Notes: generated by a model not told the origin, from the sequence alone. A DNA stretch of 64,000 nucleotides from UBA11612 sp963662375 (GCA_963662375.2 CAXXRP010000011.1:50344-114343); one strand, 5' to 3'. Counted from the first letter of the stretch, positions 18,246 through 27,468 are shown. Numbers and translations are program-made.

Positions 18246-20042
18246 CTAAAAGGTTTTTTCGAGCCACGCTGCCATGTCGTCCGCAACGCGCGCTTCGTAG
18301 CCGTCGAAGGAATTGGTAGCGCCGTCGGGCCCACCGTAAAAAATATACATCGCCTCGTCGCCAGCAGCTTCTGTGAACTCGATGAGGTATGCGCCTTGCA
18401 TGAACGGATCGCGCGAGCCACCCAGCGCGAGCACCGGAATATCAAGATCCGTGATGAGCTTCGTGTGAATCGCCTTTGATCCCGGTCCCCAGTAGCTCAA
18501 GAAACTATTGGCGTAGTAGTACGTGAAACCCGCACCCGGCACGGGCAGGTACATGGGCTGGCGCGCATCTTCATCGTACGCGGCCTGCGGAAATGGCACG
18601 TTGACGAGGTGCGTCCCACCATCACCATCGCGCACCGCTTCCTGTGCTTCCAGAACCGCGCGGGCATACCGGTCCTCGCCCATAGCCAGGCGCGCGTGGC
18701 GCGGCATATCGCGCATAGGCGCGAGATACACGGCGCCGTTGATGCGATCGTCGCTTGCTTGAGACAAATAGTAGCTGAGCCAAATGCTTCCCGTTGAGTG
18801 ACCGGCAGCAACCAGCGGACCATGCTCGCCTTTCTCCATCAAATCTACCCACAGCGCGATATCCGAGGGGATGTCCTCCAACGTTCCGGAGACAATCCCG
18901 CGAAAACCCGACGAGCGCGTCTGGAATGCGAGTGCGGTGTACCCCTTCTGGGCCAAACGACGACCAAGCCAATGAGACGTAGACCGCATGATGTCGCCGG
19001 TCCAACCATGAGCCAGAAGGATCGCCGGCTTATTTTTCTTGTCCGCGGAGTTTGCCGGTGCGTAGAGCACGCCGGTTAGCGTCGCACCATCACGAGTGAC
19101 AACATCGACCAAGCGTGTCGTGATGCGCGGGACGGGCGCGATGCCGATATCGGCGAGCCAGCGGGCTGTGTCGGCCACCAAAATATCGCGAGCGCCCGTG
19201 AAATTGTGCCCCGTGCGCGGGTAGTATTTCGCCGAGGTCTGCGGCGCTAGAAATGCAACCGCCTCAAGCTGTTCCAGCCGCCCTTTCTGCACCGTTGAAT
19301 CTTGTTCTCCGGCAGCGAGCAGCAACGGCCGATCTATTCCCGCCAAATTTGCGGTCAGAGATGTCTTGGCTGTCGGCCCATACCAATCGAGGAAACTTGT
19401 GGGTGTAAAAATCAATCCGTCACCGAGATCAACAAAAGCGCTGCGCCCGCCTTCGTTGATCGCCTTGGACGCGGCGTCGACGGTGTCCCAATACATATCC
19501 TCACCCACCTCATCGCGCCAAGCCTCGGTGAGGTTCCGGCTGGGAGAATAGAAAACAACTGCCTGCACGCGGTTGTCGCCGGTTTCCACGACGTAGCGCG
19601 CGGCAAGGAGCGAGCCCAGCCCGTGACCTGAAAGCACCACGCCGCTAAAACCGCGCGTCGATAGCATATCAACGGCGGCGCGCACATCGGCGACAGCATC
19701 ATCAAAGCGGCTGAAGGCGTAGGATTGAACGTAGCGAGGTTCCAAGCTCAAATTGACAAAGCCGCGCTCGGCCAAGCCCTCTGCGGCGAACCGCGCGGCA
19801 TCGGCGGCACGTACAGGACTGATACCGGGTCCGTCCGGCAAATGTAAAATAGCCGGCCCGCCGCTATAAGCACCACCCGCCGGCGAGGTGAATACTGCCG
19901 GCAACTGCAATCCGTCAGATGTTGTGACGGTGACGATTTCTTGGGTGACGGAGGAGAGCTGCTGCGCACCCGCGCTAAAGCCCACCGGAATAAACGCCAG
20001 CGCGGCCGTAACCGTCAATAAAAATTTCATAACCCGCGTCAT
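18246..20042 (-). CDS. Exported protein with two tandem alpha/beta-hydrolase domains
   Basis: About 598 aa. A signal peptide (MTRVMKFLLTVTAALAFIPVGFSAGAQQ) precedes two alpha/beta-hydrolase domains. Domain 1 (about 35-300) has the nucleophile-elbow sequence GHGLG, where the usual Ser is Gly, so it is probably not catalytic; its RTGH segment keeps a His. Domain 2 (about 315-598) has an intact GHSTG elbow and GGSRDPFM in the acid position. The substrate is unknown; an esterase or peptidase-like activity on a small ester or amide is the general expectation. Starts at 20030, 20042, 20057 or 20075 are all possible; none has a strong Shine-Dalgarno. Confidence 0.8.
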   Translation of the reverse strand: MTRVMKFLLTVTAALAFIPVGFSAGAQQLSSVTQEIVTVTTSDGLQLPAVFTSPAGGAYSGGPAILHLPDGPGISPVRAADAARFAAEGLAERGFVNLSLEPRYVQSYAFSRFDDAVADVRAAVDMLSTRGFSGVVLSGHGLGSLLAARYVVETGDNRVQAVVFYSPSRNLTEAWRDEVGEDMYWDTVDAASKAINEGGRSAFVDLGDGLIFTPTSFLDWYGPTAKTSLTANLAGIDRPLLLAAGEQDSTVQKGRLEQLEAVAFLAPQTSAKYYPRTGHNFTGARDILVADTARWLADIGIAPVPRITTRLVDVVTRDGATLTGVLYAPANSADKKNKPAILLAHGWTGDIMRSTSHWLGRRLAQKGYTALAFQTRSSGFRGIVSGTLEDIPSDIALWVDLMEKGEHGPLVAAGHSTGSIWLSYYLSQASDDRINGAVYLAPMRDMPRHARLAMGEDRYARAVLEAQEAVRDGDGGTHLVNVPFPQAAYDEDARQPMYLPVPGAGFTYYYANSFLSYWGPGSKAIHTKLITDLDIPVLALGGSRDPFMQGAYLIEFTEAAGDEAMYIFYGGPDGATNSFDGYEARVADDMAAWLEKTF

Positions 20043-20345
20043 CGCCCCTGATGGCATCGCTGATCGCCGCAACATTCAAACAGACTTAGGAACGGTAACG
20101 CGACGCTCCCAGTTTAGCGGCTTCCCAGTGGTCGCCATTCCCGGTTGATAAAACGTCAAGCTAACCTTACCGCCGCGCTGCTCGCAGAGCAAAGGCCAGC
20201 ACCGGTAAATTTGTTGTTATAGTAAGGCAAAAATATGATGGGGGACGATTTACCGAAATGCACCGAGAATGGTGCGCAACGCGGCCGTCCACTGCTAAAC
20301 CCTGGGCTGGCTTCGGCGCCGGGGCGCGTGCCCACGGCATGACGT
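20043..20345. other. Intergenic region
   Basis: Upstream region of the hydrolase gene, containing an AT-rich patch at 20205-20240 (taaatttgttgttatagtaaggcaaaaata) that could hold its promoter on the minus strand. No gene, tRNA or repeat was recognised. Confidence 0.3.
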
Positions 20346-20720
20346 TTCGGCGACGTCTATTACAGCCGTGCCGGCCGGCTGGCCGAGGCACGCCATGTAT
20401 TCCTCGGCGACGGTGGTTTGCCTAGCGATTGGCGAGATGGCAGACCTTCGCCATATGCGAATTGGGCTTTGGCACGGGCCGAAATTTTCTCGCCCCCGGG
20501 GAGGCCGCACGGCGCGCGCGATTGAGAAACGCAAGGCTGCATTACATCGCCGTTGAAGGTTTTCCACTGCTTCAAAGTGAACTGAACGGGGCTCTACTCG
20601 AGTGGCCGGAGCTCCGCACATTGGTCCGCGGATTGATGCGCGTTTATCCGCAGCCGCAACGGGGGTTTCACCGGGCGTTTTCATACGGTGAATTGCTTTT
20701 TCACAGGGAACTGAGGACAG
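20346..20720 (+). pseudogene. Remnant of an MnmD/MnmC methyltransferase-domain gene
   Basis: In frame from 20346 the sequence reads FGDVYYSRAGRLAEARHVFLGDGGLP. After a shift near 20435 it reads ICELGFGTGRNFLA...LHYIAVEGFPL...ELNGALLEWPEL...VYPQPQRGFHR. These are the consecutive conserved blocks of the tRNA 5-methylaminomethyl-2-thiouridine methyltransferase domain, including the SAM-binding ELGFGTG. A stop lies just upstream of the first block, at least one frameshift splits it, and the rest of the domain is missing. It is a clear decayed fragment; whether an intact copy exists elsewhere cannot be seen. Confidence 0.7.
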
Positions 20721-21064
20721 GATCGAATTTAAGGTCCATCTCTTGCGCGGACGGGCGGGTAGCGATGGTCGAAAGCTCGACCCTGACCTCAGTTTCCCGC
20801 CGAAGTGTTCAGCGCCTTGGCATCAAATTCGCAGCGCCGTTTCGTTCGATGCGTGCTCTCGCATTTTGCGGGGAGGAAGAGTCTTCTCCCGTCCGGTCCG
20901 GGACGGTTCCCTTGCGCGAGCGGGAGAAGACTAAAGACCTAAACCCTCACCGGGGTAGGAAATGACTCGTGGTTAGCGAGGGTCAAGGCCGTATCACAAG
21001 ATCTTTCTGAACACGGTCTCGAGGTTGGCATGTGCCTATAAGTTGCTACACTCCGTTAATAAAT
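20721..21064. other. Intergenic region with a 12-bp perfect inverted repeat
   Basis: AGTCTTCTCCCG (20880-20891) and CGGGAGAAGACT (20921-20932) form a perfect 12-bp stem. The 29-nt loop contains a smaller palindrome-like gtccggtccgggac. A short A-containing tail follows on the plus strand but no T run, so it is not a standard terminator. No gene is supported here; plus-strand frames across it show no family resemblance. Confidence 0.45.
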
Positions 21065-21081
21065 GTGGGAATTATTCCCAC
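21065..21081. promoter_or_regulatory. Palindrome copy 1, GTGGGAAT-T-ATTCCCAC
   Basis: A 17-bp inverted repeat with 8-bp arms and a one-base centre, extended by one more pair (T...A). The same 17 bp recurs at 21127-21143, 62 bp downstream, and nowhere else that I found in the window. Both lie upstream of the DUF6502 gene start at 21240. The symmetry fits a dimeric repressor or activator site; the binding protein is unknown. Confidence 0.55.
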
Positions 21082-21126
21082 AAACATTGGAATTATAGGA
21101 GCGCATTACGGAGTTGTCAACAAAAT

Positions 21127-21143
21127 GTGGGAATTATTCCCAC
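21127..21143. promoter_or_regulatory. Palindrome copy 2, GTGGGAAT-T-ATTCCCAC
   Basis: Exact second copy of the palindrome at 21065-21081, located 96 bp before the DUF6502 ATG. Spacing of 62 bp centre to centre is about six helical turns, so the two sites lie on the same DNA face, which would allow looping or cooperative binding. This is an inference from geometry only. Confidence 0.55.
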
Positions 21144-21239
21144 GTGTGTATATACTGGGTTTGTGGGCCCAAGGGGCCTGGGCCCGTCTGCGCGAGACCC
21201 GTTTTTGTCAGGACTTTATTTTTTGAAAACCGCGACCGA

Positions 21240-22136
21240 ATGACCGAGACATCATCGTCCTCCGGGACCCCGCCCAAGTCCCTCATGGCCGCTGTCAAAA
21301 GATTGCTGCGGCCGTTGGTGCGTTTGCTGGTCGCTAAAGGTGTCGGCCTTCCGGCAGTCATGGAAATTCTAAAGGACGTCTACGTTGACATGGCTATGCG
21401 CGAGTTTCCGGTGGCGGGCAAACGTCAAACGGATTCGCGCGTGAGCCTACTGACCGGCGTGCACCGCAAGGACGTGAAGCGCCTGCGCGAAGCCGCGGAC
21501 CAGACGACAGACGACAACAGCATTACCGCGCCGCGCTCGATTGGCATCGGCGCGCACGTAGTGGCGCGCTGGGTAGGATCGCCGGAGACCACCGACGATC
21601 AGGGCCGGCCTCTCCCCCTCCCCCGTACAGCCCACTCACCCGGCGCGCCGTCATTCGATGCCCTGGTGGAGGGCGTGTCCAAAGACGTGCGCCCGCGCGC
21701 GGTTCTGGATGAATGGCTACGCCTTGGCGTTGCGCAACTCGACAAGGACGCGCTGGTGCATCTGAACCAGGCGGCCTTCGTGCCGGAAAAGGGTTTTGAG
21801 GAAAAAGCCTTTTACCTGGGGCGCAACATTCACGACCACATGGCCGCCGCCGCTCACAACTTGTTGGGGGGCGGCGACCCGACTCTGGAACGAAGCGTTC
21901 ACTACAGCGACTTGACGCCGGACTCCGTGGCGCTGCTGAACGAGGCGGCCAAACAGGAGGGGATGCGCGCGCTGCTGACCCTAAACCGAATGGCGCTGGA
22001 CCTCGCGGCCCAGGACAAAGATAAGACCGAGGCGACACAACGGGTCAATTTTGGCTTGTACTTTCACCAAGGCCCAAGCATTTTCAATCACTTAAGCCAA
22101 GGTGATGGCGTAAAGACTGAAAATTCAGGAGAATAG
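21240..22136 (+). CDS. DUF6502 family protein
   Basis: Protein of 298 aa, starting at ATG 21240 (MTETSSSSG). The conserved N-terminal block (LRPLVRLLVAKGVGLPAVMEILKDVYVDMA) followed by SRVSLLTGVHRKDVKRLRE looks like a helix-turn-helix-type DNA-binding region and is the recognisable part of the DUF6502 family. The C-terminal half is helical and unassigned. The function is unknown. The next gene, 79 bp downstream, is a DUF5666 lipoprotein, and these two families commonly occur together, so they likely form an operon. The two identical palindromes upstream suggest autoregulation or a shared regulator. Confidence 0.8.
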   Translation: MTETSSSSGTPPKSLMAAVKRLLRPLVRLLVAKGVGLPAVMEILKDVYVDMAMREFPVAGKRQTDSRVSLLTGVHRKDVKRLREAADQTTDDNSITAPRSIGIGAHVVARWVGSPETTDDQGRPLPLPRTAHSPGAPSFDALVEGVSKDVRPRAVLDEWLRLGVAQLDKDALVHLNQAAFVPEKGFEEKAFYLGRNIHDHMAAAAHNLLGGGDPTLERSVHYSDLTPDSVALLNEAAKQEGMRALLTLNRMALDLAAQDKDKTEATQRVNFGLYFHQGPSIFNHLSQGDGVKTENSGE

Positions 22137-22215
22137 CGTGGGGGCTTATGCATACCCGGTGTTAAAGGTTTAGAAGACACAAAAGAGCCACCAAAAGAGG
22201 ATTAGGTTCGGCGCA

Positions 22216-23364
22216 ATGATCAGGGGTTTTAGCACTCGCCCAGATACCGGGCAAAGCGGAAGCACGCTGCCGCATATTGCAGCGGCGCTGATGCTGTGCG
22301 CCCTAGCTGCGTGTTCCACAACGATCCAGACCGCATACGACCCGGGCAACGGTGACGGCTTGGGTGGAACCGGCATTGTCGGCACCATCTCCGGCTTCGG
22401 CTCGATCATCGTCAACGGCCTCAAACTAGAATTCGATCCCAGGACCACCCTGGAGACGAACGGCAAACCGGCGACGCTTGAGGCGCTGAAGGTGGGCCAG
22501 GTGATTCGCGCCGTGGCCAGCAGCAAAGACGGTGGACTGTATTTGGATGCCATCGATATTCGCCACGCGGTGACCGGGCCGGTGAGCACAATTGATCACG
22601 ACGCGGAGACGATGATGGTTCTCGGCCAAAAGGTGCGCCTGAACCTCGGCGGCGACCGCGCAGCGATAAGTGCGTTCAAAGATCTCAGCGGCGGCGACGT
22701 GGTCAGTGTGTCCGGCCTGCGCTGGGCCGACGGCACCATCATCGCCTCGCGGGTCGACGAGCGGACCAAGGACGAGCGGCTGATGGTGCGCGGCACCGCC
22801 GCCGTAGTCAATGATGACACCGTGCAAGTGGGCGGCCTGACGATTCCCTTAGACGGGACGGTGGTGAGCGCGCCGGTGACGGGCGCCCAGGTGTTCGCCG
22901 CGGGCCGGATGATCAACGGCCGGTTCGTGCCCGACGTTGTCATGGGCGAGGCCCCGCTGCCGTTCGATGAAAATGTGCGCGATGTTTCGCTCAAAGCCTA
23001 TGCACCGAGGGCCGCGAGCGGCAGCGGCCCGGTTTCCATTCGCGGTGTGACCGTGGACGGCGCAGCCCTGCCCGCCGGAACCCAAGAGAATGACCACATC
23101 GTGATCACCGGACGCATTGTTGCACCGGACAAGATTGCCGCGACCGGCATCGAGAAAGTACGCACGGTGGTGACCATTCACGCGGTGCGCGGAGCAATGC
23201 GCCCGTCCACAGTCCGGCCCGATGTTCCCTCGCACAGGCCGGAGCGGGTGGCCCCGCCCGAGCGACCGCCTGTGGACCGGCTGCAGTGGCTGAAGCCGGA
23301 TGTTCCCAAACCGCAAAAGCCGCAGATCGAAAAACCCCAGAGCGTGCTGCCGCCGATGGCGTAG
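22216..23364 (+). CDS. DUF5666 repeat lipoprotein
   Basis: Protein of 382 aa. A lipoprotein-type signal (LMLCALAAC with Cys near residue 34) predicts membrane anchoring. Several OB-like DUF5666 repeats follow, recognisable by GxISGFGSIIVNG, GPVSTIDHDAETMMVLGQ, RGTAAVVNDDTVQVGG and GPVSIRGVTVDG. The C-terminal 60 residues are rich in Pro, Arg and Lys (PERVAPPERPPVDRL...), perhaps a cell-wall or envelope linker. The role is unknown; it is probably co-transcribed with the DUF6502 gene. Confidence 0.8.
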   Translation: MIRGFSTRPDTGQSGSTLPHIAAALMLCALAACSTTIQTAYDPGNGDGLGGTGIVGTISGFGSIIVNGLKLEFDPRTTLETNGKPATLEALKVGQVIRAVASSKDGGLYLDAIDIRHAVTGPVSTIDHDAETMMVLGQKVRLNLGGDRAAISAFKDLSGGDVVSVSGLRWADGTIIASRVDERTKDERLMVRGTAAVVNDDTVQVGGLTIPLDGTVVSAPVTGAQVFAAGRMINGRFVPDVVMGEAPLPFDENVRDVSLKAYAPRAASGSGPVSIRGVTVDGAALPAGTQENDHIVITGRIVAPDKIAATGIEKVRTVVTIHAVRGAMRPSTVRPDVPSHRPERVAPPERPPVDRLQWLKPDVPKPQKPQIEKPQSVLPPMA

Positions 23365-23630
23365 TTGCGGAGCGGCGGAGCGCACCGCTTCGAATCGGCC
23401 GTCCCCATTTCCCATGACTACTATGACGGGATAAGACCCGACTGAAAGATTGGCACAAGGAAGCCGAGACCTAGTGGACGATCATACGTCAATTGTAGAT
23501 CGCGAAGAATGAGAAGCGGAGCGGCCATGACGGCACGGTCATAGCATCATTGCTTTGCGATGACCTGTCCCACTTTCGGTGGTCGTCATGGTACCATGAG
23601 ACGAGCCCGTTCAAGTGCAGGTAGGTGCCG

Positions 23631-24308
23631 ATGGACACGCGAAGCGTTTCTCAAATTTTTCGGCTTGCAGCCATTATGGTTATGGCCATGGGACTTGGTG
23701 TTGCGTGTGCAGAGGACGTTCGCGATACGCGCTCAGTTCTAAACATCATTTTTCCAGCTGATGTTGAAGCTAAACTCGCATTGTCGGCCGCACCGCAACA
23801 TTTACGCGCCGGCGCCACGGTTTACGTGTACGGAGAAAAAGGGTTCACGAAATTTCGCGATGGAATAAACGGTTTCACATGTTTGCTTAATCGTGACGGC
23901 TTCCTTTATGGTGGTAAAGCGTTCAAGCCGACATGCTGGGACGCGGATGGACTTGCGAGCTACGTGCCGGTGATGTTGCGCGTCGGAAAACTTCTTGCTG
24001 CTGGAAAATCTACAGGCGAGGTGCGTGTGGACATTGACGCGGGCTTTCGCGATGGCCGCTTTCACCGGCCAACGCGAACCGGCATCGCCTATATGCTTGC
24101 TGGCGACGTTGACCTCGATACTAACACCGGCAGAGTCACGTATACGGCATTTCCCGGCCATTATATGATCTACGCGCCGGGGGTGACCAACGCCGACCTC
24201 GGGTATTCGGCCGACGCCAGCAGAATTAACCGAAGCTTGCCGTTCATATTTGACGCCGGTACTGGCGGGTCGGAGTTGGCCTACCTCATCACCGTTCCCC
24301 ACCACTGA
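23631..24308 (+). CDS. Exported protein of unknown function
   Basis: Predicted 225 aa with a signal peptide (about residues 1-26, ending GVACA-ED). ATG 23631 has AGGTAGG just upstream; GTG 23625 is an in-frame alternative. The mature part has no motif I can name: it contains two Cys (CLLNRDG, CWDADG) that could form a disulfide and the segment FPGHYMIYAPGVTNADLGY. It lies 243 bp before a DUF1552 gene on the same strand. No function is proposed. Confidence 0.65.
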   Translation: MDTRSVSQIFRLAAIMVMAMGLGVACAEDVRDTRSVLNIIFPADVEAKLALSAAPQHLRAGATVYVYGEKGFTKFRDGINGFTCLLNRDGFLYGGKAFKPTCWDADGLASYVPVMLRVGKLLAAGKSTGEVRVDIDAGFRDGRFHRPTRTGIAYMLAGDVDLDTNTGRVTYTAFPGHYMIYAPGVTNADLGYSADASRINRSLPFIFDAGTGGSELAYLITVPHH

Positions 24309-24551
24309 CCAAGACCCTTGCGCCCTACCTAATGGCGCGCCGCAGGGGCGGAAGGCAGAAAACGCCTTATTTTCTGCGGATTTCTAGGAGTGAGACGCTG
24401 AAAACCCGGCAGAATATTCAGGATCGTGCCGGTCGACACACGTATATTAATATCGCGAAATGTGGTAGTCCCAGCCTACGTTAGCGGTTGTTGATCGCTA
24501 GATTTTTGACCGCTCAGGGAACGAGCGCGAGCGCAAATGGGGGAGACTGTT

Positions 24552-25889
24552 ATGAACAGACTCAATAGACGTCGTGTACTGCGGGGGATGCTGAACGGTG
24601 GCGCGGTCACGGTCGCTTTGCCGCTCCTTAACTGCTTCCTCAACGGCAACGGCACAGCGCTCGCGTCTGGCAGGCCAATACCGGTGCGGTTCGGAACCTG
24701 GTCCTGGGGCCTTGGAATGAACCAGAAGGTATTCATTCCGAAAAAGACCGGCCCTAACTACGACCTGCCCGAGGAGATCGTATCGTGGGCGCCGGTTCGT
24801 GACCACATCAACCTCTTTACTAATTTCACGGCCTTCCGCGATAACATGCCGCTCCTCTGCCATACTTCCGGCTGGGTGATCCAGAGAACCGGCAGCGCCC
24901 CGAAGGACGGAACCGATATTCCCGGAGAGACCATCGACGTTACCATCGCCAATCAAATTAGCCGCACCACGCGGTTCAAGTCTTTGACGATGACCTCGAC
25001 GGGTGACGTCAAGGACACCATAAGCTATGAGAACAGCACTTCGCCCAATGCACCGGAATGGTCGCCGGTAGCGTTTTACAAGCGCCTGTTCGGGCCGGAA
25101 TTCCCCGATCCCAATGCGGATAGTTTCACGCCTGACCCCAATGTCATGGTTCGCAAAAGCGTGTTGTCCGGTGTTATGGATGAGACGCGTAGCTTGATGA
25201 AGAAGGTGGGCGCTGAGGATAAAGCCCGGCTTGATCAATACTTCACGGGTTTGCGTCATTTGGAACAGCAGCTCAAACAACGGCTGACCAAGCCGGAGCC
25301 GATTGCAGCGTGCGTCCCCGGTGCCGCGCTCGAGGAAGAGCTTCCGTCGGGCAAGCAAACCGAGCTGGTGGCGGCCCGTCACCGTATGATGACCGAACTC
25401 ATGGTCATGGCGGTGGCCTGCGATCAGACCCGTGTCTTCAATATGTCTTATGCCGCACGGGGAACTGACACCCTCAAGGTCGGCTACGAGAAACCGCATC
25501 ATACCTGTACGCACGAAGAACCCCTCGACAACGCGCTCGGGTATCAGCCGACCGCCTCATGGTTCACGCGGCGGGCTATGGAGGCCTGGGCCGATTGCGT
25601 AGGCGCCTTTACGAAGATCAAGGAAGGCGACGGAACGCTGCTTGACAACGTTCTGATCTACGCCTCTACCGATGTCGGTTATGCCAGGATCCATTCGCTT
25701 GACGGCATGCCGGCCTTCACTGCCGGCCGCGCCGGGGGCCGTGTGAAGACCGGTCTGCACATCGACGCCGGGGGCACCAGTACTGCTCGCCTCGGCTACA
25801 CCGCCTTACGCGTTATGGGCGTCAATACGCCCTCGTGGGGCACCAACAGCAACAAAACCTCCAAAGAGATGGGAGAAATCCTGGCCTGA
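24552..25889 (+). CDS. DUF1552 family exported protein (first copy)
   Basis: Protein of 445 aa. A Tat-like leader (NRRRVLRGMLNGGAVTVALPLLN) predicts export in folded form. DUF1552 proteins, common in planctomycetes and some proteobacteria, are thought to have an alkaline-phosphatase-like fold and have no assigned reaction. Conserved segments include FGPEFPDPNADSFTPDP, QYFTGLRHLEQQL, VACDQTRVFNM, HTCTHEEPLDNALGYQ and NSNKTSKEMGEILA. It is a clear paralogue of 57166..58506. GGGGGAG at 24540-24546 precedes ATG 24552. Unlike the second copy it has no DUF1592 partner beside it. Confidence 0.88.
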   Translation: MNRLNRRRVLRGMLNGGAVTVALPLLNCFLNGNGTALASGRPIPVRFGTWSWGLGMNQKVFIPKKTGPNYDLPEEIVSWAPVRDHINLFTNFTAFRDNMPLLCHTSGWVIQRTGSAPKDGTDIPGETIDVTIANQISRTTRFKSLTMTSTGDVKDTISYENSTSPNAPEWSPVAFYKRLFGPEFPDPNADSFTPDPNVMVRKSVLSGVMDETRSLMKKVGAEDKARLDQYFTGLRHLEQQLKQRLTKPEPIAACVPGAALEEELPSGKQTELVAARHRMMTELMVMAVACDQTRVFNMSYAARGTDTLKVGYEKPHHTCTHEEPLDNALGYQPTASWFTRRAMEAWADCVGAFTKIKEGDGTLLDNVLIYASTDVGYARIHSLDGMPAFTAGRAGGRVKTGLHIDAGGTSTARLGYTALRVMGVNTPSWGTNSNKTSKEMGEILA

Positions 25890-26038
25890 CGGATATCAGA
25901 CGCCGCTCGGGCCGCGTGAGAACCCTGCTTGCTGTCAGGAACGCTTAGGTAAGATCGGGATTTATTAGGAGCGGGCAACACCACGCCTATGCCGTGCACC
26001 GGCGGGTGTGGAATACCGACGTGCCGGTGCGCCCGAGG

Positions 26039-26833
26039 TTAACGCCAGCGATACGTGATGCTGAGGCCGCCGCCAACGGTGGGGCTGTTGCTCGAAAACC
26101 CCTTCACGCCGTAAGCCAGAAACGACCAATCGTCGGTGATGCGGACGTTCATATAACCGGTGCCTTCCTGAGGCGTGGCCGCACCACGAATGGACGGCTG
26201 GCGGATGTCGTAATATGCGCCGAAGGTAAGAACGTCATCGACGGTGTATTGCAAACCGGCGCTGCCGTAGACTACATCGCGTAAATCGAACCCGGCGGGA
26301 GTGCCGGTGAAGCGGTAGCCAACCGTCGCGAAGGGCACGAAATTGCCGATGGCCTGAGCAACGTCCATCTGCACGGCAAAATCCCAGGCGCCGGTGCCAA
26401 GGCCTTTACTAAAACTGGCGGTGGGGGCCTTGATGCGCCCCGTCAAATCGACAAACATGCCGCGGTCGTAAAGCGATTCAAACGAATAGGTTGCGTAGAA
26501 ATTGATATCGCCGGGGCCGTCCGCCGCGCCGGAGGTGCGCACGCCGAGTGATTCGCCGGCAGACGAGCCATCGATGAGCAGCGCCGGTCCGGAGACCTCG
26601 AGGTATGCGAACACTGCGCGAACGGTCCACGGGCCTTTGGCGGTCTGGAGGGTGGCGGGTACGTATACAATGCTGGTGCGTTCGTCCGCGCCATAGAAGC
26701 CGGAACTGATGTCGAAACCGGTGCTGGCCCGGTACTGCCAGAAGGCGTGGGCGAAGGAGTCCTGTGCTGAGGCAGGGGCGCGGTTAATTATACCAAATAC
26801 GATTAAAAGGCCCACCAAGACAGTGTGTTTCAT
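26039..26833 (-). CDS. Outer-membrane beta-barrel protein
   Basis: Protein of 264 aa with a signal peptide (MKHTVLVGLLIVFGIINRAPASA). The mature chain is a run of alternating amphipathic strands rich in aromatics, ending in ...SITYRWR with an aromatic residue near the C-terminus, as in outer-membrane barrels. It resembles the MetA-like/transport-barrel proteins found near catabolic genes. GGTGAGG precedes ATG 26833, 7 bp after the stop of the SnoaL gene, so it is the third gene of a three-gene operon. It is probably a porin for that pathway's substrate. Confidence 0.7.
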   Translation of the reverse strand: MKHTVLVGLLIVFGIINRAPASAQDSFAHAFWQYRASTGFDISSGFYGADERTSIVYVPATLQTAKGPWTVRAVFAYLEVSGPALLIDGSSAGESLGVRTSGAADGPGDINFYATYSFESLYDRGMFVDLTGRIKAPTASFSKGLGTGAWDFAVQMDVAQAIGNFVPFATVGYRFTGTPAGFDLRDVVYGSAGLQYTVDDVLTFGAYYDIRQPSIRGAATPQEGTGYMNVRITDDWSFLAYGVKGFSSNSPTVGGGLSITYRWR

Positions 26834-26840
26834 TTCGCCC

Positions 26841-27458
26841 TCACCTTCGGCAGAGGCTCGCCGCGACGCTGGTCTTGATAAATTCCCCGTAGGGGGCGGG
26901 TGCAGCCAGGGGCGAGTCGGGCTGGGGCGACGCCCAAAATTCTGCCCAAGATGGAAACAAATCATGGAATCCACCTTCGTAAGGAGGTTGACCCGGCCAA
27001 CGCATTTTGCTCTCGCCAATAGGCGGTGTGTTGAGATCAGTGGCGTACCAATACAGCGGAAGGCGGCGGCGGAAAAACCAACGGCCTTCGACGCGTGCGT
27101 AGGCATCGAAATACATCATCTGCATGATGACCCACGCGCCGTCCGCCTCGTGCCCGTTCTTGGAATAGACAATGCCTTGGGCGTTTTCCGGGTCCGTGAA
27201 CTCGATGATGTGGCCGCCGATGTGATGAGATGTGCCGGCGAACTGAAGACGGTGGGTTTCATCAAACCATTTCTTGAGCACAGCACGCCCCGTTTCGGTT
27301 TTACTCACGCGCACGTCTTCGGGAAATAAATTCACCCGGGCGTCCACATCGCGCATGTCCAGGGCCAGCGCATACTTCGCGGCCAGCTGGCGAATCTCGG
27401 CTAATGACTCGAGGCGCTCAATGCGCGCGTTCAGATCCGAGGGCGAGGCCTGAGACAC
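26841..27458 (-). CDS. SnoaL-like (NTF2-fold) enzyme
   Basis: Protein of 205 aa from a GTG start at 27458, 10 bp after the SDR stop. The pattern IERLESLAEIRQLAAKYALALDMRDVDARVNLF, then SHHIGGHIIEF and YARVEGRWFFRRRLPL, matches the SnoaL_4/scytalone-dehydratase-like group, which includes dehydratases, dehydrochlorinases and isomerases. The reaction cannot be told from sequence alone. In an operon with an SDR and a barrel protein it likely processes the same alicyclic or terpenoid-type compound. Confidence 0.75.
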   Translation of the reverse strand: MSQASPSDLNARIERLESLAEIRQLAAKYALALDMRDVDARVNLFPEDVRVSKTETGRAVLKKWFDETHRLQFAGTSHHIGGHIIEFTDPENAQGIVYSKNGHEADGAWVIMQMMYFDAYARVEGRWFFRRRLPLYWYATDLNTPPIGESKMRWPGQPPYEGGFHDLFPSWAEFWASPQPDSPLAAPAPYGEFIKTSVAASLCRR

Positions 27459-27468
27459 GGATAGATTC

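Noticed and set aside
21065..21143. CRISPR-like reading of the repeated GTGGGAATTATTCCCAC
   Set aside because: Only two copies, a 45-bp unlike spacer and no cas genes; a regulator site is simpler.
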